From Lineus longissimus (Eukaryota; Nemertea; Pilidiophora; Heteronemertea; Lineidae), in NCBI RefSeq assembly GCF_910592395.1, contig NC_088308.1, positions 9,751,001 through 9,811,000 on the forward strand: a stretch of 60,000 nucleotides of DNA. The letters are read 5' to 3'. Shown in pieces: positions 50,714 to 60,000 of the stretch (position 1 is the first letter of the stretch; the number at the start of each line of letters is the position of its first letter). A program made the translations under genes and the position numbers. The notes beneath the pieces were generated by a model. The model made no database searches. It had not been told where the DNA came from and saw only the letters and a list, made by a program, of their open reading frames with translations.

Positions 50714-51575
50714 CATCATATTCTAATTAGATTTGCGCCCCCCTCGTCTTGTTAAAATTAACAAAATAATGATCTTCTTTTTATTAAAAACTATGAGTAA
50801 AATTTGCTGTCTATCAATATTTAAAGGACCATTGGTATTATTAAGGAGAATATAACCCAGCTGTCGGCTGCCCAGTTACCCCCTGCATGTATTCTACATA
50901 AGTAGTATCCATCAACAAATTGCAAAAAAAGGAAAAATTCAAAATCTGACTGAATTATCGTGCTTTTCCGATGTTGACTCCGATTTGACCTGAGTTAGCT
51001 CTCCATGCGTCGACCCTTTCCATGTGGAACGATGCACTAGAAGGCGTTTCCTGGAGTTAGGATCTAGGTGCACTCTCGTGGCGGGAAAGGTCGTTCGCGC
51101 CAGTACTTGCGCGTACTGAAAATAACGAATAACGCGTTTCTACTTTCTAAGAGCTGAAACAAAATTGGAAAAGCATCAAACAAGTTCAGAAAAATAGTTT
51201 ACTCATCAACCAGAAGAAGAACAAACATACTGCAATAAAAAGCCGACCATTCCTTTAATTAACAGCATCGCTTATTTGTATTTGCAAACGGATTTAGTTC
51301 GAGGAAGGCCGTGGGGAGCAGTGAGGGCAGTTCGATTGGGATGGTCCTCAAGTTTGCTACTTCCCACGGACAACAAGAATACAGCTGACGTGCCCAGGAT
51401 GTTTATTGAAGGATTTTTTTTTTAAACGACGCTCACTGTCGTTGATTAATCTTTTTATTAATTCAAACTATCCAGATGTCAATTGTAAAGATTTTAATAT
51501 AAAGAGACCAAGGAAAGCAGTCTTCTTTCAAAGACGTACATTCCGAGTTTGATGTTCTAGGAGTGTTTTGAGCGA

Positions 51576-51579
<4 letters not shown>

Positions 51580-51608
<29 letters not shown>
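51580..51608 (+). repeat. 29-base G homopolymer
   Basis: Uninterrupted G run in copy B; copy A has an interrupted, shorter version at about 6344-6360. Prone to length error in sequencing. Confidence 0.8.
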
Positions 51609-51610
<2 letters not shown>

Positions 51611-52608
51611 GAGAGGGTTGAGGGGCTATGCTGTTGACAGATTATTGACCGAGTAGTAGATCAGTTTCACAATAAGATAATGACCCATCTAACAGAGTTT
51701 TTCCCGTCTCCACCAAATGGCATGACACATCTCATTTTGCAAGATGGCGACCGTCCCTGTTTCCAACTGCGCTCTCTGAATAGATCCCTCCTACATACCT
51801 TTTCTGAATAAATCATCCAAAATGTGCTTTCAAAGACCTGTAGGCCTAAACGCGTTTTTTTCTGTTTATCTGTTCTTTTTATTTCGCGCACTGCTTATGC
51901 CGCAAGTACCACGGCGCGAGATAAAACGAGATTGCAAGAAACGTCCTCGTCCCTAAGATCCGTAAGCCAGGCAAAAAGAAGCTGGGTGCTGTTTGTCTAG
52001 TGTAATGGTACCCAGGGTGCTTATTGTCCAGTCGATCTCGAACCTGGGTACCATTTGTCGGCACCCAGGACGACATCCACCCCTTCAGCCCCACTGGAGA
52101 ATGCCAGCACGACGAGGCATGAGAGGTAACCCAATCCTCAAATTTCTGGTCTAAGGGACAATGCTAGCAAGGCTAAGCATGAGCATCCTCTTCCGAACAG
52201 GGCCTACAACACGATTTCCCCTTACGCATAAGTATGTATCGAGTGAAATGGCCTGATATTGTCAGAATGAAGCATGGGAGGTAGCCATATATCCTCTTGG
52301 GAAAGTCCTTTGCAGATTGCTAAAACAACTGAGAATGAAGGTAGTCTAACCCTTCCCCGACAATGCATCAGTGCCTATCTAATGGAGGCTCCAGTTGTAA
52401 TTATAGGCCTCATGTGCGAGCCTGTTGGGCCCACCTTTAGGTTTAATTATGCGGTAATCATGAACGGGTTCATGAATTGAGAGGTGTGTCAAAACTGTGC
52501 GATGTTTTGGGGTGTTATGAAGCTCTAGATATAAGTATGATGTAAACAGGCACCACGGATAATTATGTTGCACGTCATTATTCTGAACTCCGTTGTTGTA
52601 AATAAAAC

Positions 52609-55600
52609 TTATGAATTAGATATCAAGTCTAAGCCTCTGTTTCTGAGATCATTAGTTCATTGGTCCATAAGGATAAGATTGGTGACGGATCAGTGGTATT
52701 GTACCTGACGAACTAGTTAATATCGTCGATATTTGGACGCCCAAGGTTGTGACATTGTCTTTATCGGTTATAATGGTGACGCCTTACCGCTCGACCAGGT
52801 TTTCCGCTACTCTGGTATACAGTACATACTTGTATAATTTGCCGCATCCTCGGCCTAGTAAATTTTCTAAGTCCATATTATGGTTCATACAGTCGGAGTG
52901 AGTGTGTCTAGAAGAACAGCCGCTTATAATAACGCAAATCCCGGGGTGATCATGTAACATGTGTAGTGAGAAATGATATCCAAAACCGGGCCTTAAAGCC
53001 GTAATAAGTCCTGAAGATGACCTGTTATGAATTTCTGTGGTTTTACTTGGCTATGGAATTATTGCTTATTCTTTTGATGACATTTCTCGATGTAACTGTC
53101 GCTTCTTATACTCATGAGGTAATCCTTTGACACTTTCAAAATTCTATGAAATTGAGATGTGACAATGTCAAAAAGTTATAAAAGCAAATGCCTAACGACA
53201 AGTATTCTCACCTAAGCAGAATTTTAGCCATGAAACATAAATGTTGTCAGTAATTGAATCAATAAAGTTGGTTCTTCCAAATGTCCTTGGTCCTGTCCTA
53301 TCACTGCTTCTAAATGGGTACGACAGCCGTTTCATGTAATTGCTCCAAACGATGCGCAAAAGATGATCGCGTACCATTTTGTTTAATTGCCCATGATTGT
53401 TAACTTTGTTCTGGCCAACGTTCAACAGAAATTTCACATCGCCCAGGCATAGACGTGGCCACATTCCCCAGCCTGAATACTTCCCTCCGCAACCAGTATG
53501 TCATGTATGAGTGGTCCTTTGACACACCAGTATGCATGGCTTTATGGCGGTGCTCTTCCTATTTACCCCCACTTGAAATACTCGGACGGCTGCTCAGGCC
53601 GCGGCAAATCATACAAGTAGGTACTGTATATCGACCGGTTTTATGTGAAGCCACACGATGAATACGTTTTGTGATTAAACTTTTTCAAATACACGACTTG
53701 TATAAAAGTTTAGGCCGGGTCTATTTGGTAAGCCGCTCGCCGAACAGGCATCTTTGTTTGTCCTGTTTGGAGAGCCGCTTGCCAAACAGCACTAAAAAGC
53801 CACCCTGTTTGGCAGCCGGGCTTGCCAAACAGAGCAAAATTTCTTTCCTGTTTGGCAAGCCGATGAATAAACCACGCCTACTCATGAATATGCATAATGG
53901 CGTATTGATCTGAAAATGGTCTGTTACTGCGGTTTTTCCTTTAGAGTAACCAAATTCCTCTGAAGCGAAATGACGGCAATGGCACTCGATTGCCGTGTGC
54001 GTACGTTCGATCATTGAAGTTTTGTGCATAATCTGAAAACCCTTTTGTGCATAATCTGAAAATACTGACAGATGCACACGGTCTCAGATAACCGAATGGC
54101 CCCGGTGTCAGCAACCTCGTCCCCAGGGATTCTCGTGTCATTTTACATTGGGATTTCTGATCATGTGTTACACTGGGTACGAGGTTACAGTGTTACTAAC
54201 TTATGAATATTAATGAGCCCTTGGGCATTTATAAATATTAATGAGTTCGGCTCTCCATTCAGGACAAAAAAAGTCGCTGTTTGGTAAGCCGAGCTTGCCA
54301 AATAGTCACTTCCTAAAGTTTATGATTTGTGATTGTTACAATGAAGATAATTTAATGTCGGCATATACCTGTCATGCTTGGTATGTGTGATGTCAAATAT
54401 GTCAAAGAAATCAATAGATGAGATGATCATAATCTGATTTGTTTATCAGACGACTATAACAAGTCTTAGTGGAGAATTATAAAGGTATTTCTTCGACGCT
54501 GTGTAAAATATTTTTTTAAGAAAAAGACTATATTTCACTGCAACTGAATGTGAGGTGCTTTATAGACTCGAATACGTTTTGTTTACGTTGCAGCGTCGCG
54601 CTAGCCGGATGATAATATATGGGCGGTTATTTCCGCATTAAATGATGTCCTAAAACGCGTCTTTATAACTGGCGACTCGTGTGTGTGTGTAGAGCAACCC
54701 GTGCGTACAGAGCAAAACGCGCGTATCTAACTCACGACCCCTACAAAGAACATAACGCGAATGTATAACTACTGTCGCATAAACGTGCCGTCGGATAACT
54801 AGTGTCGGATAAGTGCTGTCGGATAACTGCTGTCGCATATAAGGTTCCTCAGCCTCCCGCATCGCGGCGCTAGTTATTATTACTTTTGTTCTAAGCGACG
54901 TAATCCCGAGTTTGAGACAGAAGAGAAAAATGGCTACTAATCAAGATCCACATGTGCTCCAGCGGGCAGCACGCATGCTGCAAGACGTTGTGAATTTGTT
55001 GGGCAGGCCTACACAGAACCAGGTCCCTCTTGATAATCGGGTTGATAATATTGCAGCATCTGCAGTGCCTGCTACTAGTACTAGTAGATCTACGACCTCA
55101 ACCTCCACACCTGTACCTGGTGGTAAGAATAAAATTGATGCAATAAGGATACCGGTACATAGTGTACTACATGTATATAAGGGCCTCGGCCTACAAGCAA
55201 TAGCCTAATTATTCGTTTTAATGTCGTCCTTAGAGCAAAAACAATAATCATCAAGACACAAGAGCGCCGCGATGCGGGAGGCTGAGGAACCTTATATGCG
55301 ACAGCACTTATGCGACAGCACTTATGCGACACTAGTTATCCAACACTAGTTATCCGACGGCACGTTTATGCGACAGTAGTTATACATTCGCGTTATGTTC
55401 TTTGTAGGGGTCGCGAGTTAGATACGCGCGTTTTGCTCTGTACGCACGGGTTGCTCTTCACACACGAGTCGCCAGTTATTAAGACGCGTTTTAGGACATC
55501 ATTTAATGCGGAAATAACCGCCCATAATAATAGTGACTTCGCGTAATACAATTGAAAGGCTTTCTTTGTCGTGCCTGAACTAGACCGGCGCTGGCCCACC

Positions 55601-55699
55601 CAACAAATGTCAGCTCGGTGGACTATACCTGAACGTACCTGATGTGACTTCGACGATGACCGCTATTAGGACAAGGCAAAAGGGTAGAAGATATTTCAT
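52609..55699 (-). CDS. Tentative small secreted protein of unknown family, copy B (open)
   Basis: Exon model on minus strand: 55639-55699 (signal peptide), 53212-53472, 52788-53010 and 52609-52642 (TAA). It encodes about 192 residues: a cleavable hydrophobic N-terminus, then a mature part with scattered cysteines including a CVIISGCSS segment and a GRGCGKLYKYV segment. Exon phases (1, 1, 2) match at every junction, donors are good (GTACGT, GTGAGA, GTAAGG), and exon sequence is nearly identical to copy A apart from the 69-bp indel. An ATG-proximal acceptor (TTTGTTTCAG directly before GATG) implies a 5' UTR intron. A 909-bp transposon sits in intron 1 at 54618-55526 and another at 53711-54315. 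I do not recognise the family; it could be lineage-specific. Confidence 0.45.
53711..54315. mobile_element. 605-bp insertion with CTATTTGG inverted ends, copy B only
   Basis: Ends TAGG...CTATTTGGTAAGC and its imperfect inverse, flanked by AAGTT (53706-53710, 54316-54320); copy A has one AAGTT at 8532-8536. The interior has several CTGTTTGG(C)AAGCC hairpin-forming words and a directly repeated 20-mer near 54020-54060. No coding region. Sits in intron 1 of the small secreted gene. Confidence 0.75.
54618..55526. mobile_element. 909-bp element with ~255-bp inverted repeats, copy B only
   Basis: Ends TATGGGCGGTTATTTCCGC and its inverse; arms of about 250-260 bp (54618-54870 and 55264-55526) contain iterated GTCGGATAACT/GTCGCATAA motifs. 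Flanked by ATAATA (54612-54617, 55527-55532); copy A has the uninterrupted site at about 8830. Between the arms is one open exon with a splice donor (54930-55122). Looks like an internally deleted DNA transposon. Confidence 0.8.
54930..55122 (+). CDS. Isolated first coding exon inside the 909-bp element
   Basis: ATG at 54930 opens 64 codons ending at a GTAAGAAT donor (phase 1). The N-terminal part is helix-like (HVLQRAARMLQDVVNLLG) followed by a Ser/Thr-rich low-complexity tail. No downstream exon exists inside the element. It is probably the 5' exon of a transposon gene whose remaining exons were deleted; family not recognised. Confidence 0.4.
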
Positions 55700-58463
55700 C
55701 CTGAAACAAACGGAACGATGATGTTAATCAGTTATTGCGTCGAACTGAATCTTGGTAGCTGTTTTTAAACAAAGCCTTTGTGTAGACTGATATTATGAAT
55801 ACACATAAGGTCATTTGCTTGCATAATAACTGCACCGACAATTTCTATTTACCTGAGGCCTAAAAAAATAGAATAGATACGAAGACGTAGGACTTTAGGT
55901 TATGCTTTTTCACTTAGCTGAAATGTGCAATACTTTTCTGTTTCTGTCAATCAAAACAATCCTCCTGGGATGTAAAAGGAATATGAGTCGTGTCGAGAAT
56001 TCTAAATCCTGTCTGTTTTACTTTAACTCATGTACTTATCTCGCCTCTTCGTTCCAATATTAGCTGATAGTTTCCGGGGTAGTTTGACGTTGCCACAGTC
56101 AAAAGAAAATCTTTTTTTGAATTTCTGACTGTCGGCCTCAACCTGCTTTCGAATAGCATTCGAAGCGAAAGGCGTGTATATATAGGGAGTTTTTGAAAAT
56201 GCCCCGAAACCCCGACGTGAACGCCCATCCAATTGTTCGACCGCGCGCCTGATAATGATGGCAAACAATGGAATAATAGCGTTTCGGGCGCTTAGCGAAA
56301 ACTCCTTATTATAGAAGAGGCTCGTACGGTTTATGGAGCATTTGACGCCCAAGATTGTTTTCCTACATCGGGGCATTCCGTGCTCACGGGCATGTAATGT
56401 AGCACAAGTGAGTCGACGGTTTAAGGAATTGATACCGAACTGGAGGTATTGGTTGTCTCACCCAAACCGCGAGGGTGGAGCTAAAATGTAGACCAAAACC
56501 GAGGCATACGCCATTCGTTAAAAATTTGAAATTTGTGAATTGAATTTGAAAATTTCCAATTGCGTAAATACGTACTATAAATTTCAGCATTGCCATTGTG
56601 TAGACATACTATGAATACCAAGTTTCAGCAGATTCAATGCATAATAACTGCACTAGCTAAGGCATTGTGTGCATGTATTTCTGCATTTCTATTTTCCTGA
56701 CCACCGATAATTATTATTCCTATTTAGAGGCTTCCGTCCTCACGGGCGTGTAGTGGATAAAGTTAGTCGACGTTAAGAAGACATAAACCCAAGAGTAAAA
56801 TAGTAAAATAGTCTGGTGATATTTTTCGCAGTACATGTACGTGTATTTCTTACCTGGGTCTAGTTTTCGGGGCCGAAGTTTGAACAACCGTCCTGACTGG
56901 TGTATGGCGGATACCAAAATGATGATGAAAGTTCTTGGGAGTTCTTAAAATGAATTATCAACGTGCCGGATGGTCGGGAGGTGGAACAGAAGAGTGAAGT
57001 GCAGAATGTGGTAGTTCAGATCCTGGCGCTTTTTTAAAAATTAACATTCGATGTTTTTAACCACGGGAAACAGATGGGCGAGGGTTCTCCTGCTTACCAA
57101 ATTTGAATAATTCGTGTTTGATGGACGTTTGAAGTACACGTATGATACTTGTAAGGACGGAGTAAACCTAAACGTATGCATGATTAAAGTATAAGACAGA
57201 TGGTCAATGATAATGTTGGCGACTGCATGGAGTATTGCCTTGAAGCATCAGATATCGTCTGCCATGTTTTCGACTTTTGTGATGATTCATGCGCACTGTA
57301 TCAAAAACATGGCAGAACGAAAGATAGTACGCAGTGTCAACAATATTCATGCAATTACTAGCTAAGAGACTGGTAGACCGATACATAAGGGAAACCCATT
57401 TACGTGCAGCTGGCCGATATAAAAAGAGCAATAGAAAGCTAAAATGAAGGATGGCTTATTTGCCACGATATAAACTAAATGACCACTGGAATATAGTTGA
57501 CCGATTTTAATAGTTGGTTGCATGTTGGTTGACGCCTGAGGATTTTATATATGATGAAGCACCCATGGTACACTGTCATTTCATACCATTTATCCCTATT
57601 AAACTCGATACCCACTAAAAACTGCCAATTTTAACGTTTTAGAGAATTTGAAGGATCAATGGAGGTTCTATTCTTGCATAGTGATGGACAAGGTGTGAGT
57701 ACAGTTACGAGTCATTGACTAGTGTCTTTTTTCTTCAAATTTCTTACTTGGAAATAATATTCGTCTTTTAGAATATGGAGCATGTGCTTCTCTGTCTTTC
57801 TCAGACAATCTTAGGGTGCTGAGTCTTGTATCTCTTTTGGGAGACTGATAATTACTTCATCTAGATCTTTGTATTGCGTAGAATATGCGTTGCATTATTT
57901 TAGTCTGACATCACGACATACATGTACTAGTACAGCGATGGCGATATTTGGTTACTGTATATTATTCCTGAGCACCAACATTTTGTTGTTGTCATACACA
58001 ATATTTATTGCTGATATGTTAATGAATAAGGAGAATCAATTGTTGCCACGAGTTACCCAATACAATCGTGTGTAAGGACGCTTAGAACCAGCTCATTGCT
58101 GGTTTATCTTGGCATTGCAACAGCTAGTTGGCCATCGAAAAAGGAGGCTTCATAGCGTGATAACAATTAAGCTTGCGATTGATCGGATTCCAACACAGAG
58201 AGAAGGTTGTTCGAAAGCATTAAAAATCCATGGAATCAATGGCAGCAATTAAATATTCCTATGTCCATGAGGTACAATGTAGGCGGAGATGTGATAAGCA
58301 AAACCATGACAACAGTATTGGTCTGAACGTAACCTCGCTCACACATTTTTAAGTGGCTTTTGTTGCTGTCAAAATCTTAGCTTGGCTTGACTAGCCTGCA
58401 AGTGCGTGGTGGCTCCTGCGGAGACACACACTTTCCTTTCCGTTCTTCCTGTGAGTGAAGAAG

Positions 58464-59776
58464 ATGTTCAACATGGTTCGATCAAGAATCGCACAACTAA
58501 TTGTGATAATTTACGTTTTAGAAACCCACGTCTTTGGTAAGTATTATACGAGCGAAGGAAAAAAGCACATGTATGGCCGGATTTTTCATATGTATCGTCT
58601 TATTTTTTCACTTGTCATCCGTTACATGAAGATGGAACAAGTAATTTCTAAAGATCTGACTACATGATATTCACGATGTCACTTTTCACCCTCAGGTCGT
58701 ATCATATAATGTTTTCAAGCCACGATACTTAACAAACTTGCTCATGACAAGTGAAAAAGTGACCAGTGATCAGTGACAAGTGACAACATAAGTCGTATGT
58801 ACATGTAATACCCGGTGTGACAGCGGATATTGTCCCCCTGGAGTCATAGTCCGGTAGCATTGTATTTGACCAATTAAGCAGCATGATCTATTGTACCGCT
58901 AACCCTAACCAAAACATTTAGCAATGCGGGCTATTGTTACACGAACTATCAGCCCTAGGACTACTATCTCCGCCACACCGGTCTTATGTAACGGTTCATC
59001 ACGGTCTCTATTACAATTTGTGATCAGACCGAGATCAAACCCACGACTTCGGAGGTGACAAGAGACCATGTCAGCTTAATTCTGTCGTATCTTGCTTTCA
59101 GCCCAATACCCATCTTCTCCTAAATTGGTCGGATTATGGCCGATGAACCTCGAGGCATTCGCCAAAGATTTCTCAGGGAACGGACACCACGCACAGGCAA
59201 ACAAAATTCGGCTGGCGACGGGACCAAGTGGTGTTCCGGACACTGCCTTAGAATTCTACGACCCGAGGTCATATCTCAAAATAGGTGTATCACCACAGCT
59301 TGATGTTGGAACTGGTGACGGCTTTACATGGTGTGCGTATATTCTGGTACGCTGCCCGGGGTCTTGTCCATTTATAGAATGGTATGCTGGAGCACCACCC
59401 CCATTACCATTATATATCTGGCGGCATCCTGATGTCAACACTCTAACAGTCAGACTACAACGGGAGTCTAACAAGTATTTCAAGCGATCTTTCTCTGCAC
59501 ATTACTGGACATTCGTCGCTGTGAGTTTCAACAAAGTTTCAAGGAGACTTTTGCAAGTTTTGAATGACAGTGTCGTTGAACATGTTGCTGGGGCCATAAA
59601 CCTCCGTACAGATGTCGGACACTTAAATATCGGACACAGGACCGGGACATCGCATGTATTCAAGGGCAAAATGAGCTGCACCATGGTTTTCAACATTGGC
59701 TTGGATGCTGCTGACATCGGAATGGCGAGAAGGTTTTGCTTCGAGTTGACGAGGAACAGCAGACCATTAAGTCAGG
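58464..59776 (+). CDS. Secreted LamG-PAN/apple protein, copy B (third exon outside window)
   Basis: Exons 58464-58536 and 59102-59776 match copy A exons 1-2 in length, phase and splice signals. The PAN-coding third exon would begin about 26 nt past the right edge, so the gene is cut by the window and not shown to be broken. Replacement differences from copy A in exon 2 are Ile to Phe, Leu to Gln and Asn to Asp. A 162-bp MITE (58816-58977) lies in intron 1. Confidence 0.85.
58816..58977. mobile_element. 162-bp MITE, copy B only
   Basis: Imperfect TIRs TGTGACAGCGGA / TCTCCGCCACA with CCGG on both sides (58812-58815, 58978-58981). Copy A has a single CCGG followed by TCTAATG at the matching place. 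Non-coding, in LamG-PAN intron 1. Confidence 0.65.
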
Positions 59777-60000
59777 GTAAGCAACTATCAACCCTCAAGT
59801 TACGATATATCTTGAGACACACGGTAAATAGCTGATCAACAGCATAATCTTTATCTCTTTCATCAGATCAAACTATCCACCACATGGTCCCCATTTTAAG
59901 AGCTAGCGGTGGGCAGTGCACTTTCCGAGAACAAAAGATTGCGATATTACATTTTGTAACTCAAGTTACACTGGGTGATATTATACATTCATGCACAATA

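Larger units (their letters stand above)
44699..60000. repeat. Large segmental duplication, copy B
   Basis: Second copy of the segment at 1-13110; it runs off the right edge of the window. Position 60000 corresponds to about 13110. The extra length comes mainly from four transposon insertions with target duplications, a 60-bp insertion near 48757-48816 and small indels. The part of the metallopeptidase gene to the left (38.5-44.7 kb) should also have a counterpart left of position 1 if the duplicated unit contains the whole gene. Confidence 0.95.

Noticed and set aside
1-60000. CRISPR arrays, operons, bacterial promoters
   Set aside because: No spacer-repeat array or ribosome-binding-site gene series; exon-intron structure shows eukaryotic DNA.

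Overview
This is eukaryotic, animal-type DNA. Coding sequence is split into short exons with GT/AG splice sites (mostly phase 1), introns are long, and DNA transposons are dense. Families seen (secreted zinc peptidase with ShK domains, LamG-PAN protein, ELO elongase), together with frequent TACATGTA and AGGCCT words, suggest a marine invertebrate. The phylum cannot be fixed from this window.

Layout. (A) 1-13110 is the first copy of a large duplicated segment. It holds the 5' half of a secreted ATLF-like metallopeptidase gene (minus, exons 1-5), a tentative small secreted-protein gene (minus, interrupted by an in-frame stop), and a complete LamG-PAN gene (plus, 3 exons, 322 residues). (B) 13.4-16.9 kb is intergenic plus a two-exon ELO-family fatty acid elongase (minus). 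(C) 17.1-38.15 kb is a transposon zone: a 3.4 kb TIR element, a 4 kb TIR element, and a composite bounded by diverged ~1.0-1.3 kb inverted repeats. The composite contains a pogo/Tigger-like DDE_1 relic, a PIF/Harbinger element, a long foldback element and a 3156-bp unit repeated head to tail. (D) 38.5-60 kb is the second copy of the duplicated segment. Here the metallopeptidase gene is seen end to end (11 recognised coding exons, HExxH domain, two ShK domains, six-Cys tail), followed by an open copy of the small secreted gene and the LamG-PAN gene, which runs off the right edge.

The copies are a few percent diverged with exon structure preserved. They differ by at least four clean transposon insertions in copy B and a 69-bp insertion in copy A. 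This fits either a real tandem duplication or two divergent haplotypes placed in series by the assembler. All three genes in the repeated unit encode proteins with a signal peptide, so the unit looks like a small cluster for secreted products: a zinc peptidase with ShK modules, a LamG/PAN adhesion-type protein and an unknown. The ELO elongase is an ER membrane enzyme and looks functionally unrelated. Reading-frame statements were worked out by hand from splice phases; no database search was run.
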